From Gemmatimonas sp. (lineage in GTDB: Bacteria > Gemmatimonadota > Gemmatimonadetes > Gemmatimonadales > Gemmatimonadaceae): a stretch of DNA of 19,208 nucleotides. The notes beneath the pieces are model-generated. The model did not search any database and had not been told where the DNA came from. It saw only the letters and a program-made list of their open reading frames with translations. Shown one piece after another: positions 8,158 to 14,442 of the stretch (position 1 is the stretch's first letter; every line of letters starts with the position of its first letter). A program made the translations under genes and the position numbers. The DNA lies in the NCBI RefSeq assembly GCF_031426495.1, contig NZ_JANPLK010000030.1, positions 1 to 19,208 of the forward strand, given 5' to 3'.

Positions 8158-8858
8158 TGACGGCGACGCACGCGCTCCGCGCGACCAACGCGCTGATCAC
8201 GGCCGATGCGGGCTATCACAGCAAGACGAATCTGGAGGCGCTCGCGGCGATGCGCGTCCCCGCGCTGATCGCCGACAACGAGATGCGCGGTCGAGATGAG
8301 CGCTTCGCGACGCAAGACCGGCACACCGTGCTACCGCATCCGCTGCACAACAAATCGGCGCCAGTGTCACCATCGTCGCCCTGCTTTACGCCGAATGACT
8401 TCGTGTACGACGCGGACGCACGCACCTGCACGTGTCCCGCGGGCAAGTCGCTGTACCGGAAGGGGCGTGCAAATATGACGAAGGACTACGTCGGCGAGCA
8501 TGTTCGCGGCGCGAAGCGGGACGGCGTACCCTGCACCCTACGCGCCACGTGTCTGCGCTCGCCGGACGCCACCGCGGTCCGCAACGTGGCGTTCTTCCGC
8601 GGCCGCGTCGAGCCCGACACGCGGCACCCGCGCGACACGCACACCATGCGCATGAAGGCGCGCATCGATTCCGACACCGGTCGTGAGCAGTACGGGCGGC
8701 GATTCGCGACGGTGAAGCCGGTGTTTGCGAATCTGCGCCATAACAAACTATTGGATCGCTTCACACTGCACGGGCGCACGAAAGTCGATGGGCAATGGAA
8801 GCTGTTTTGCTTGGTGCACAACATTGAAAAACTCGCTTGCGCGGGATACGCGGCGTAA
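8157..8858 (+). pseudogene. IS1182-like transposase, C-terminal 233 residues
   Basis: From TATHALRATNALITADAGYH to the final EKLACAGYAA the frame aligns without breaks with residues 282-513 of the complete transposase. It keeps the second catalytic aspartate (TADAGYH) and the glutamate region, here TVKPVF instead of TVEPVF, so the presumed catalytic glutamate is replaced by lysine. The N-terminal half including the first aspartate is missing, so it cannot be active. The upstream part of this open frame is antisense of the propeller gene. Confidence 0.85.
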
Positions 8859-8994
8859 GCAGAGCGAGGAACACCACGCGTCGACGCGCAAAGCATGCGA
8901 TACGACCGCGATTTGTACGAGCAATCATCGATGGGATCTACGCGGCGCTACGCCGCGCGCGTGCGCGCCTGCAAACGACTTATCCTACAACCTC
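8157..8994 (+). mobile_element. IS1182-like element, 3-prime half (copy D)
   Basis: Sequence similarity to the complete copy at 16435-18228 begins abruptly at 8157 (GTGACGGC) and continues through the transposase stop at 8858 to the right terminal repeat ending CCTACAACCTC at 8994. Directly after it, ACCGCTAAGCGTTCTGCTGC matches the continuation of an attC (AACGCCTTGCGTTCTGCTGC after the complete copy), so this copy also sat in an attC core. The left half and the first attC box were removed by a deletion ending in the beta-propeller gene. Confidence 0.85.
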
Positions 8995-9087
8995 ACCGCT
9001 AAGCGTTCTGCTGCGAGCGCATCAGATCAAATGCGAGCGTAGCGAGCAATCCGAAACGCGCTTGTCAGTTGCAACGCGCTGTTCGGC
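8995..9087 (-). other. attC: attC site a (core interrupted by IS1182-like copy D)
   Basis: The body keeps GCGTTCTGCTGC on one side, the conserved centre GAGCGTAGCGAGC, and ends with box GTTCGGC at 9081-9087. The first box is reduced to ACC after the IS end. It lies 1 base from the hicA stop. GTTCGGC is the exact complement of GCCGAAC at 10208-10214, which marks the 5-prime edge of the same cassette. Confidence 0.75.
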
Positions 9088-9088
9088 A

Positions 9089-9274
9089 TCATGGCTCCGG
9101 AATTTCGAGATCGCGGCAGATTTTTCGCGCGAGATAATCATTCACCTCACGATGGCGCGGGATAACGGACGTCCGACGCGCGGGGCGATTAACGAAGCCT
9201 GAGTGATTGCCGCCCTCCCGGAGGAGGACACAGCCGTGCGCCTCGACATGGCGCACGAGCTCGACGCGCTTCAC
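9089..9274 (-). CDS. hicA: HicA toxin (mRNA interferase)
   Basis: A 61-residue protein matching HicA along its length: MKRVELVRHVEAHGCVLLRE, GGNHSGFVNR with the catalytic histidine in the GNHS motif (residue 24), and RTSVIPRHREVNDYLARKIC followed by RDLEIP. HicA is a double-stranded-RNA-binding-fold ribonuclease that cleaves mRNA and stops growth unless bound by HicB. Its ATG overlaps the hicB stop by 3 bases, so the two are translationally coupled with the antitoxin first, the reverse of the commonest order. The stop is next to the attC, as expected for the last gene of a cassette. Confidence 0.9.
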   Translation of the reverse strand: MKRVELVRHVEAHGCVLLREGGNHSGFVNRPARRTSVIPRHREVNDYLARKICRDLEIPEP

Positions 9275-9492
9275 GCGCTGAGGCGGAGGGGTTCGCGAAT
9301 CACGGCGGCGCCCGCAAGGTCTTCTTCCGCCATGGCGCGATTAGCCTCCATCACGAGCACCACGGCCTCGCGTAAGTTGGCTCGCGCTTCGTCGAGTGTG
9401 GCACCTTGCGTATTGGCACCCCGCAGTTCCTCTACGAAGGCAATGTACCCTTCAGGTACCGCCTGATAGACAGCAGTCAGCTCTACGGCCAT
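9271..9492 (-). CDS. hicB: HicB antitoxin, short form
   Basis: A 73-residue protein with the partial RNase-H-like HicB domain: TAVYQAVPEGYIAFVEELRG, then GATLDEARANLREAVVLVME. It neutralises HicA by direct binding. No C-terminal helix-turn-helix or ribbon-helix-helix is present, so repression of its own promoter, if any, would need another mechanism. CGGAG lies 7 bases before ATG 9492. It shares a cassette with a membrane protein gene upstream; toxin-antitoxin pairs are common in large integron arrays and are thought to stabilise them. Confidence 0.88.
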   Translation of the reverse strand: MAVELTAVYQAVPEGYIAFVEELRGANTQGATLDEARANLREAVVLVMEANRAMAEEDLAGAAVIREPLRLSA

Positions 9493-9558
9493 TGCGAACT
9501 CCGAGGTTGTTGGGACTCTTACAATGTATGGTCGCCACGGCTGAACCGCACGCGTGCA

Positions 9559-9891
9559 TTACGCAACCCGCCGCATTGGGTCGGCCGGGCACTTGCCGCA
9601 GTTTGCACTGATCGTCCGAGCCGGCACGGCTCGTTGCCTGCTAGACATCCGCGCCCTGCTGTGGGGCCTGGTAACGATGCGGCAGGCGAACGACGCAAGG
9701 CAGCCGACGTCCGCGAGGAGCCCCGTCGCCAGCAGCGATCGGGTCGGTAACTCCGCGGGAAAGGCTACGAATGACGATGGTGCGGAATTGGCGATGGAGC
9801 GATCGCAGCTGACACTGGGACCGCGTCGACGGCTTGCCCATTGCTGAGCGCTCTCTGGCTGTCCCACGGGTCGGCTATCTCTGCCACTCAC
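9559..9891 (-). CDS. possible coupled ORF of unknown function, low confidence
   Basis: A GTG at 9891 overlaps the stop of the membrane gene upstream (GTGA). The frame runs 110 residues with a moderately hydrophobic middle (FVAFPAELPTRSLLATGLLA, then DVGCLASFACRIV) and a basic C-terminus with CGKCP. The coupling is suggestive, but composition is arginine- and serine-rich like a chance frame and no family is recognised. If not a gene, 9493-9887 holds nothing recognisable except the hicBA leader; no attC was found here, consistent with one cassette spanning 8995-10213. Confidence 0.25.
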   Translation of the reverse strand: MSGRDSRPVGQPESAQQWASRRRGPSVSCDRSIANSAPSSFVAFPAELPTRSLLATGLLADVGCLASFACRIVTRPHSRARMSSRQRAVPARTISANCGKCPADPMRRVA

Positions 9892-10097
9892 TGCGCGGCG
9901 ATATCCGGCTCGCCTGGTATTCCGCGCGCGAGCCAGATCGCACCAATTGCACTGAGAACGGCGTGGACGATGATCGTGAACCGACGGAAGTCATTCGCCT
10001 CAGGGTGAGCAGAGTACAGCCAGTTGACGGCTTGGAGCATCAGACCAACGAGAATCCCAGCGATCATTCCGCGGACAAAGATCTGGCGTCGTGTCAT
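9888..10097 (-). CDS. small two-TM membrane protein, first gene of the hicBA cassette
   Basis: A 69-residue protein with two predicted membrane helices at about 8-28 (VRGMIAGILVGLMLQAVNWL) and 41-58 (TIIVHAVLSAIGAIWLAR), a basic start MTRRQ and a short acidic tail. No family recognised. It is about 110 bases into the cassette measured from the core box at 10208-10214. Small inner-membrane proteins like this are frequent cassette cargo. There is no attC after it, so it shares the cassette with hicBA. Confidence 0.6.
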   Translation of the reverse strand: MTRRQIFVRGMIAGILVGLMLQAVNWLYSAHPEANDFRRFTIIVHAVLSAIGAIWLARGIPGEPDIAAQ

Positions 10098-10207
10098 CGA
10101 TTCAAGATTGGTACGACGTGTGTGAATCGGGCCCCGTTCTGTGCATCAGGCGCAGGGTGATTACGAACGCCCTCTCAATCTGCGGCAAAGCTACCCAACT
10201 TGCTGAC

Positions 10208-10326
10208 GCCGAACGCTGCGCTCTGCTGCAGCGACTCTCAACAAACAGCCGTGAACGGAGGCGCGCCAGCGCCGCAGTTACACGGCGCACCCCACCGTCG
10301 CTTTCGGCAGCAGCGAAACGTTATGC
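10208..10326 (-). other. attC: attC site b
   Basis: Boxes GCCGAAC (10208-10214) and GTTATGC (10320-10326) flank arms that pair imperfectly: GCTCTGCTGCAGCGAC with GTCGCTTTCGGCAGCAGC. The spacer is about 60 bases with an internal GCGCGCC/GGCGCGC-type pairing. The brnA stop codon lies inside the GTTATGC box (TAA on the minus strand). Confidence 0.82.
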
Positions 10327-10614
10327 GCTCGCGCGCCGTTCGGCGGCAATGCGCTCCGCCAAGTAGACCTTGAGGAGCGACTGATACGGAACATCGCGCT
10401 GATTCGCCAAGACCTTGAGCTCGTCGAGGAGCCCTTGCGGGAGGCGCAGCGAGATCGTCGCGGTAGACGGCTTCAGATTCGGAAACGTGACGCGGGTCGC
10501 CTGCGGATACTCGAAATACTCAGACGTATCCGCCGTGGCCCAGAACGCGCGCTCTTCGTCTTCGGAGCGGAACGCCGGAATCGACTTACGGGGCTTCGTG
10601 CGGGATTTTGGCAT
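10321..10614 (-). CDS. brnA: BrnA antitoxin, CopG/ribbon-helix-helix type
   Basis: A 97-residue protein with the BrnA layout: a basic start, IPAFRSEDEERAFWATADTS, then YFEYPQATRVTFPNLKPSTA, and a ribbon-helix-helix stretch TISLRLPQGLLDELKVLANQ at about 56-75 followed by YQSLLKVYLAERIAAE. BrnA binds BrnT and represses the operon through the ribbon-helix-helix. AAGGAG lies about 9 bases before ATG 10614, inside brnT, with which it overlaps by 29 bases. Its stop codon is supplied by the attC core box, so the C-terminus ends exactly at the cassette recombination site. Confidence 0.85.
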   Translation of the reverse strand: MPKSRTKPRKSIPAFRSEDEERAFWATADTSEYFEYPQATRVTFPNLKPSTATISLRLPQGLLDELKVLANQRDVPYQSLLKVYLAERIAAERRASA

Positions 10615-10906
10615 ATAGGGTTCGCTCCTTGCGACTCATCGGCCGGGCCGAAATCACGCGGACCAGATCGCGACGCACGGTGAAGATCACCGCGAGTCGC
10701 CGATCCGCCGCCGTACGGCCCAGCACGAGGTAGCGCGGCTCTCGGGTAGAGTGCTTGGCATCCTCGGCCAGCAGCACCGGCTCATAAAAAAAGACGTCCT
10801 CGGCTTCGTTCCGCGAGACCGCATGCCGAGCCCAGTTCTTCTCCGCATTCCCGCCGTCCCAGTCGAAGCCGGCCAGTCGGGCCGCGAAAGCGGAAAAGTC
10901 GGTCAC
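10586..10906 (-). CDS. brnT: BrnT toxin (ribonuclease)
   Basis: A 106-residue protein with the DUF497/BrnT signature: FDWDGGNAEKNWARHAVSRN, EAEDVFF, then LVLGRTAADRRLAVIFTVRR and VRVISARPMSRKERTLYA. BrnT has a RelE-like fold and cuts RNA; BrnA counters it. The start is GTG at 10906 (a weak AGGG just upstream), 7 bases from a perfect palindrome likely to be the BrnA operator. The pair makes one cassette of about 0.77 kb between the core boxes at 10985 and 10214. The neighbouring attC upstream has been split by an IS1182-like copy, which now sits about 80 bases before the start. Confidence 0.85.
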   Translation of the reverse strand: MTDFSAFAARLAGFDWDGGNAEKNWARHAVSRNEAEDVFFYEPVLLAEDAKHSTREPRYLVLGRTAADRRLAVIFTVRRDLVRVISARPMSRKERTLYAKIPHEAP

Positions 10907-10913
10907 CCTGAAA

Positions 10914-10932
10914 GTATATGCTGATCATATAC
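10914..10932. promoter_or_regulatory. palindrome upstream of brnTA, candidate BrnA operator
   Basis: GTATATG, 5-base spacer CTGAT, CATATAC: a perfect 7-bp inverted repeat ending 8 bases upstream of the brnT start. AT-rich palindromes at this position are typical binding sites of autoregulating ribbon-helix-helix antitoxins. The sequence is directly visible; its role is inferred. Confidence 0.65.
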
Positions 10933-10978
10933 AGAGCGCCAGTGGCCGCGATGCGCATGTCCATTCCTGCCTCGCTGC

Positions 10979-10985
10979 GCATAAC
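10979..10985 (-). other. attC: attC site c, first core box only
   Basis: GCATAAC is followed directly by the left end of IS1182-like copy A. Its complement GTTATGC matches the box at the other end of the brnTA cassette (10320-10326). The rest of this attC is not found on the far side because the IS is itself truncated by the IS481-family fragment. Confidence 0.7.
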
Positions 10986-11272
10986 GAGGCTGTAGGAAAA
11001 GTCCCGAAGCAAGCCAATGTGGAAACGGAACTTGATAGCACGCGACGGGTTCGTCCTGCGTCGAATGTGGTGTCGGTTCGCCTCGCTGTCGAGATCCTGC
11101 CATGGCCCGCTACAAGTCCCTCGATACCAACCCGCAGTTTCTGAGCGTCGACCTCGCGCGCCAGTTGCTGCCCGGCACGTTCGAGCACGCGCTGAACCAC
11201 CTGCTCGACCACGAAGTGGATCTGGCGCACTTCGACGCGCGCTTCAAGAACGACGCCACCGGCGCGCCGGCG
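10986..11272 (+). mobile_element. IS1182-like element, 5-prime end only (copy A)
   Basis: Begins with the terminal repeat GAGGCTGTAGGAAAAGTC at the attC core and is nearly identical to copy C at 18707 onward (about two differences over 287 bases), diverging abruptly after GGCGCGCCGGCG at 11272. Copies A and C clearly differ from copies B and D, so two IS lineages are present. Confidence 0.88.
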
Positions 11273-11722
11273 CCGGCGAGTCCGCAGGAAAACGGCGCGC
11301 ATGAGCGCATGCATCGGGTCCTCAAAGCGAAAGTCACCAAGCCCGCCGCGGCCAACGCGAAACTGCAGCAACGGGTGCCCAACACGTTCGTACAGACCTA
11401 CAACGAGGTGCGGCCCCACGAGGCGCTCAATGACGAGACCCCCGCCTCGCGCTGGCGCCCCTCCGCGAGACCGCTGCCAACGCGCATCATCCCACCAACC
11501 TATCCGGGCCATTTCGAAATCCGACGCGTGAGCACGGCCGGCACGTTTCGCTTACACAACGGCCAGCAGTTCTTAACCCAAGCACTCAACGGCGAGACCA
11601 TCGGACTCGAGGAGGTGCAGGACGGCGTCTGGAACGTGATCTACTACGAGACGTTGCTCGGTCGATTTGACGAGCGCACCCGCACCATCACCGGCGCACC
11701 GTCTCTCAAGAAAGACTGTTAA
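11102..11722 (+). pseudogene. chimeric transposase: IS1182-like N-terminus joined to IS481-like C-terminus
   Basis: Residues 1-57 (MARYKSLDTNPQFLSVDLAR to ATGAPA) are the start of the IS1182-like transposase. From PASPQENGAHERMHRVLKAK onward the frame is the C-terminal part of an IS481-family integrase-core transposase: the third catalytic residue region (PQENGAHERMHR), then YNEVRPHEAL and the C-terminal tail to a stop at 11720-11722. The join is in frame and sits in GC-rich microhomology (GGCGCCGGCG). Neither part has a complete catalytic triad (the D, D of the IS481 core and all of the IS1182 DDE are missing), so transposase activity is not expected. It is an accidental fusion rather than a new family. 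Confidence 0.85.
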
Positions 11723-11765
11723 CGATGTCCCCGGACAAAGTGTCACCTATCTTCCCGACTGTTCA
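11273..11765 (+). mobile_element. IS481-family element, 3-prime fragment
   Basis: Contains the C-terminal transposase segment and, after its stop, GATGTCCCCGG, GTGTCACCTAT and TTCCCGACTGTTCA, the arrangement seen at right ends of IS481 elements; the complement begins TGAACAGTCGGG. The left part of the element is missing at the junction with IS1182 copy A. Confidence 0.6.
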
Positions 11766-11851
11766 CGGTGCGAAAGCCATCATGCCGGCTTTCGAAACTG
11801 CACGCTCCAGATGATCGCAAGCAGTTCTTCCTGTCCCTCTTCGGTGTTGGA

Positions 11852-12271
11852 CTAGCCGCTTACCGTCAGCGGCATGATGGGTGAAGTGTCTCCCTGCCGT
11901 GCCCAGTGCGCCGCAGCGAGGTACTCGCCGGCCGGGCCGCGACCAAGAAGCACAGTGACCGCACGTCCCCCGATCTCAGTCGTGCATTTGCGCACCTCGT
12001 CGAGTGAACGGAGAGCGGACAAATCGTTCGCGCTTGCTCCGTACTCGAAGCCGAGAATCACTTCGCCCCGCCTCCAGCCCGATACTTCGGCGCTGGTTGG
12101 CGTGTCGAACTTGACGAACGAGCGCGGTACCCGCAGAGAGAACGCGCTGGCTGACACTTCAGACGCATCAGTGACGCCGTGAGACGGGCGCTCGCACGGC
12201 AACGCAGAGGCGTCGTTAGCGTCGTTCGAGAAGCCGGCGAGAAAAGCGGTGAGCAGAAACGCGAGGAACAT
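11852..12271 (-). CDS. secreted protein of unknown function (cassette gene)
   Basis: A 139-residue protein with a signal peptide (MFLAFLLTAFLAGFSND) and two cysteines (PCERPSHG and KCTTEIGG) that may pair. The body (SAFSLRVPRSFVKFDTPTSA, then GWRRGEVILGFEYGASAN and RAVTVLLGRGPAGEYLAAAH) reads as a small all-beta exported protein. No named family. No Shine-Dalgarno sequence precedes ATG 12271; instead a 7-codon leader ORF opened by the cassette core ATG ends at TGATG, its stop overlapping this start, so translation is probably coupled to it. It is the gene of the cassette starting at attC d, whose own attC has been lost with copy A. Confidence 0.65.
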   Translation of the reverse strand: MFLAFLLTAFLAGFSNDANDASALPCERPSHGVTDASEVSASAFSLRVPRSFVKFDTPTSAEVSGWRRGEVILGFEYGASANDLSALRSLDEVRKCTTEIGGRAVTVLLGRGPAGEYLAAAHWARQGDTSPIMPLTVSG

Positions 12272-12294
12272 CAGAGACCGGGTTTGGGTTGCAT
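12271..12294 (-). CDS. 7-codon leader ORF starting in the attC core
   Basis: The minus-strand core box GTTATGC supplies an ATG. The frame encodes MQPKPGL and stops with TGA whose last base is the A of the ATG of the exported cassette protein (TGATG). The layout recalls ORF-11 in attI1 of class 1 integrons, a short ORF known to raise translation of a first cassette lacking its own ribosome-binding site. Function here is inferred. Confidence 0.4.
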   Translation of the reverse strand: MQPKPGL

Positions 12295-12356
12295 AACGCT
12301 AGCTTCTGCAGCGGGCGATCAAATAAGGCGCGAGCGAAGCGAGCATCCACTTCGCC
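12291..12356 (-). other. attC: attC site d, left part (split by IS3-family element)
   Basis: Box GCATAAC (12291-12297), arm CTTCTGCAGCGGGCGATC, then the centre GAGCGAAGCGAGC shared with attC e. The sequence up to TTCGCC is attC; the IS3 inverted repeat follows. The other part is at 13606-13630. Confidence 0.85.
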
Positions 12357-12391
12357 CGGGATCTTGCACCACTTTCGTGGACATTCGTTGA

Positions 12392-13195
12392 TTATGCTGC
12401 GCAACGCTCGAAGGCGATAGGAGAAGTGTAGTTCAAGCTGGAGTGCAGTCGCGTGCGGTTGTAGTAGCGGATGTACTGACGGAGCGCGGTGCGAAGCGCG
12501 TGATCGGTGAGAAAGGTGACACCACGCGTCAGTTCGGCCTTGAGCGAGTGCCAGAACGACTCCGCGTGCGCGTTGTCGCCAGGCCCTCGAACACTGGCGC
12601 TCTGGCGCATGCCGTGGGCCACGACGGCGTCACAGAAGGCCGCCCCCATGTATTCCGTGCCGCGATCGCTGTGAAAGATCACCCCCACCGCAGGTCGTCG
12701 GCGCACGGCCGCGCCGAGCACCGCGCACGTGACGGCTGACGTACGGCGCCGCGTCAACGACCACGCCAAGACGCGGCGGGAATACTGATCCATCACGATC
12801 GCGAGGTACCACCAGCAGCCCGCCACCTTGAAGTACGTGATGTCGCCGACCCACACCTGATTGGTCGCGGTTACGGTGGTCTTCCAGAGCAAGTTCGGAT
12901 GGCGGGCATACCGCTGATGCACGGCGGCCTTCGCGCGATACCCGCGCACGGCTTTGGCCCGCAGGCCGGCGGCCGCCATGAGTCGCGCGACCCGACGGCG
13001 ACTGACCGGCCAGCCAGCGTCTACCAGTGCGCGGTGTAGCCGTGGACTGCCGTACCGCTCGTGATGGCGCGTGAACAAGCGGACAAGCTCGGTGGTCAAG
13101 CGTCGGTCCTGTTTCGCATGGTCACTTACTCCGCGGGCGCGCCAGGCATAAAAGCCACTTGGCGTGACGTCGAAGCGGTGACACCGCCACGTCAC
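12392..13195 (-). CDS. IS3-family transposase OrfB (integrase core)
   Basis: The conserved rve core has its DDE residues in VWVGDITYFKV, FHSDRGTEY and NAHAESFWHSLKAEL, with the usual ending YNRTRLHSSLNYTSPIAFE. The 267-residue length counts from a GTG at 13195 (VTWRCHRFDVTPSGFYAWRA), but family-typical sequence (GETFAFIDAHCTQFRVTW) continues upstream in the same frame as far as the frameshift site at 13266-13272. The functional product is therefore the OrfAB fusion made by -1 frameshifting. It cuts and joins the IS ends. Confidence 0.92.
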   Translation of the reverse strand: MTWRCHRFDVTPSGFYAWRARGVSDHAKQDRRLTTELVRLFTRHHERYGSPRLHRALVDAGWPVSRRRVARLMAAAGLRAKAVRGYRAKAAVHQRYARHPNLLWKTTVTATNQVWVGDITYFKVAGCWWYLAIVMDQYSRRVLAWSLTRRRTSAVTCAVLGAAVRRRPAVGVIFHSDRGTEYMGAAFCDAVVAHGMRQSASVRGPGDNAHAESFWHSLKAELTRGVTFLTDHALRTALRQYIRYYNRTRLHSSLNYTSPIAFERCAA

Positions 13196-13217
13196 GCGGA
13201 ACTGCGTGCAGTGCGCG

Positions 13218-13550
13218 TCAATGAAGGCGAACGTTTCGCCCGTTGAGCGGAACAGAACCGAATGGCTTTTTTAAGAGTTCGTGCTCCTGCTGCAGCTCGG
13301 CATACCGCTGCTCGAGCGCCTGCAGCTGCGCGATCTCACGCGCCGGGCCAGGTGGCGGCGCCTTGACCGCGCGCCCGCCAACCATCCCGTCGCGTACGTC
13401 CTTCCGCCACTTCGACAGCATGAAGGGATGAATCTCTAGCGCGGCGGCTACCGTCTTGACCTGCATGCCCGGCTGTTGACTGAGACGAACGGCCGTCTGC
13501 TTAAACTCGTCCGTGTACTTGTACAGCTTGCGCGGTCCCGATCGTGGCAC
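13218..13550 (-). CDS. IS3-family OrfA (helix-turn-helix protein)
   Basis: 110 residues: helix-turn-helix YTDEFKQTAVRLSQQPGMQV, then KTVAAALEIHPFMLSKWRKD, and a leucine-zipper-like coiled coil (IAQLQALEQRYAELQQEHEL, then LKK). It binds the IS ends and usually represses transposition. Start GTG 13550 with GGGAG about 7 bases upstream. Beyond the slippery site the frame reads a short unrelated tail (PFGSVPLNGRNVRLH) and ends, as expected when no frameshift occurs. Confidence 0.9.
   Translation of the reverse strand: MPRSGPRKLYKYTDEFKQTAVRLSQQPGMQVKTVAAALEIHPFMLSKWRKDVRDGMVGGRAVKAPPPGPAREIAQLQALEQRYAELQQEHELLKKPFGSVPLNGRNVRLH
13266..13272 (-). promoter_or_regulatory. programmed -1 frameshift site A_AAA_AAG
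   Basis: In the OrfA frame the codons are TTA AAA AAG, so A_AAA_AAG is the canonical slippery heptamer. A -1 slip gives KSHSVLFRSTGETFAFIDAH and then the OrfB sequence in frame. This is the established way for IS3 elements to make the transposase. Confidence 0.85.
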
Positions 13551-13605
13551 GTGTAACTCCCATTCTCGTTAGGTGGAAGTGTACACGAAACTGATGCAAG
13601 AGCCC

Positions 13606-13630
13606 TCGCCAGCAGCAAGCATCGTTATGC
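13606..13630 (-). other. attC: attC site d, right part
   Basis: TCGCCAGCAGCAAGCATC followed by box GTTATGC (13624-13630). Joined to 12291-12356 without one TCGCC copy it restores an attC of 86 bp, close to the 90 bp of attC e and colinear with it. Confidence 0.85.
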
Positions 13631-13814
13631 AGTCGCGGACTACGGACTAGCCTCACGACCGTAACCGTCCTTGAACGGTAGCACCTTGGCACCGCCACTC
13701 AGGGACCAAGAGCCAGCGAAATACCGACAGGTTGGTTCGAGCATGGCCGCAAATCGAGTTGCAGATGGCGGCGGCGCGATCTTCGTGTACTAGCCTGTTA
13801 TCAACAACAACTAC
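13631..13814. other. cassette 3-prime region, nothing recognised
   Basis: 184 bases between the attC box and the stop of the next minus-strand gene, unusually long for this array. No gene, hairpin or second attC found. Confidence 0.4.
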
Positions 13815-14348
13815 TCAGGTTACAAGATAGTCTCCGGCACTAATGAACTGCCACGCATCGGTCGAGAGCCGACGGAACTTCAGAGCGCGTGCTACGGTCC
13901 GAACGTGACCGCCTTCACCGGATCTGTAAGCACTAAACGATACCCACACGAGCAGTTCATCTCCGTCATCGTTGGCTTGGGCCGCGTAGACAGTGAGAAA
14001 CTCTCCTTCACGCTTCATTTCGCAGCGCACGGAGATCGACCGAGTTGGACACTCGTAATAATCGAAAAAGTTCGCTCTTACGAGCCGAGGAGGAATGACA
14101 CGCACCGACTCCGAAGCAGTTTCTATCGGCAGGCGTGATTTCGCGCGCAGCACCGAGAGGCTGAGATCGACATCGACCATGATTCTGCTTTGCGTCGACT
14201 TTGTGAGAACGCTATCTTTTACGGCGAAGTCGAGAGTCTTCTCGACGATCGCGACGATATCTCGTTCATTCATCCGTGCCCCGGTCTGCCCTGCGCGCGG
14301 CGACGCAAACGCGAGTGCAACAAGAAGACAACTTGCTGTTCGTATCAT
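13815..14348 (-). CDS. secreted protein of unknown function, second gene of a two-gene cassette
   Basis: A 177-residue protein with a signal peptide (MIRTASCLLVALAFASPRAG). The mature part has an N-terminal helix NERDIVAIVEKTLDFAVKDS and a beta-rich body with two cysteines (YYECPTRSISVRCEM). No family recognised. The frame extends to 14543, but GGAG before ATG 14348 and the signal peptide fix the start. It is 94 bases downstream of the HEEQH lipoprotein gene with no attC between, and the identical GTTATGC boxes at both cassette ends show that the two genes travel together. Confidence 0.65.
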   Translation of the reverse strand: MIRTASCLLVALAFASPRAGQTGARMNERDIVAIVEKTLDFAVKDSVLTKSTQSRIMVDVDLSLSVLRAKSRLPIETASESVRVIPPRLVRANFFDYYECPTRSISVRCEMKREGEFLTVYAAQANDDGDELLVWVSFSAYRSGEGGHVRTVARALKFRRLSTDAWQFISAGDYLVT

Positions 14349-14442
14349 GATGCTCTCCAAGTAATGTTGAACAACCCACACGTTTCGTGCCGGCGGGGAG
14401 CTGAGGCGTACTAGTACTTCCGGAACACGAGGACTAGCTGCT

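Larger units (their letters stand above)
12357..13605 (-). mobile_element. IS3-family element inserted in attC d
   Basis: About 1.25 kb. Inverted ends: GGGATCTTGCACCACTTTCG on the left and GGGCTCTTGCATCAGTTTCG (minus) on the right, about 22 of 26 matching. The flanking TCGCC (12352-12356 and 13606-13610) is repeated directly and fits a target duplication; the exact boundary is uncertain by one base because of the C/G run. It carries two overlapping frames and a slippery heptamer. Both frames are complete, so it may be active. Confidence 0.85.

Noticed and set aside
7809..8858. 349-codon plus frame as one transposase
   Set aside because: Only residues after about 8157 are transposase. The start is antisense to the propeller gene and joined by the deletion.
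11846..11852. GTTGGAC next to the stop of the exported cassette protein, as the missing second core box of attC c
   Set aside because: The cassette's other edge (12291-12297) predicts GTTATGC, which does not match, and no paired arm precedes it. The true box was probably lost with the IS rearrangement.
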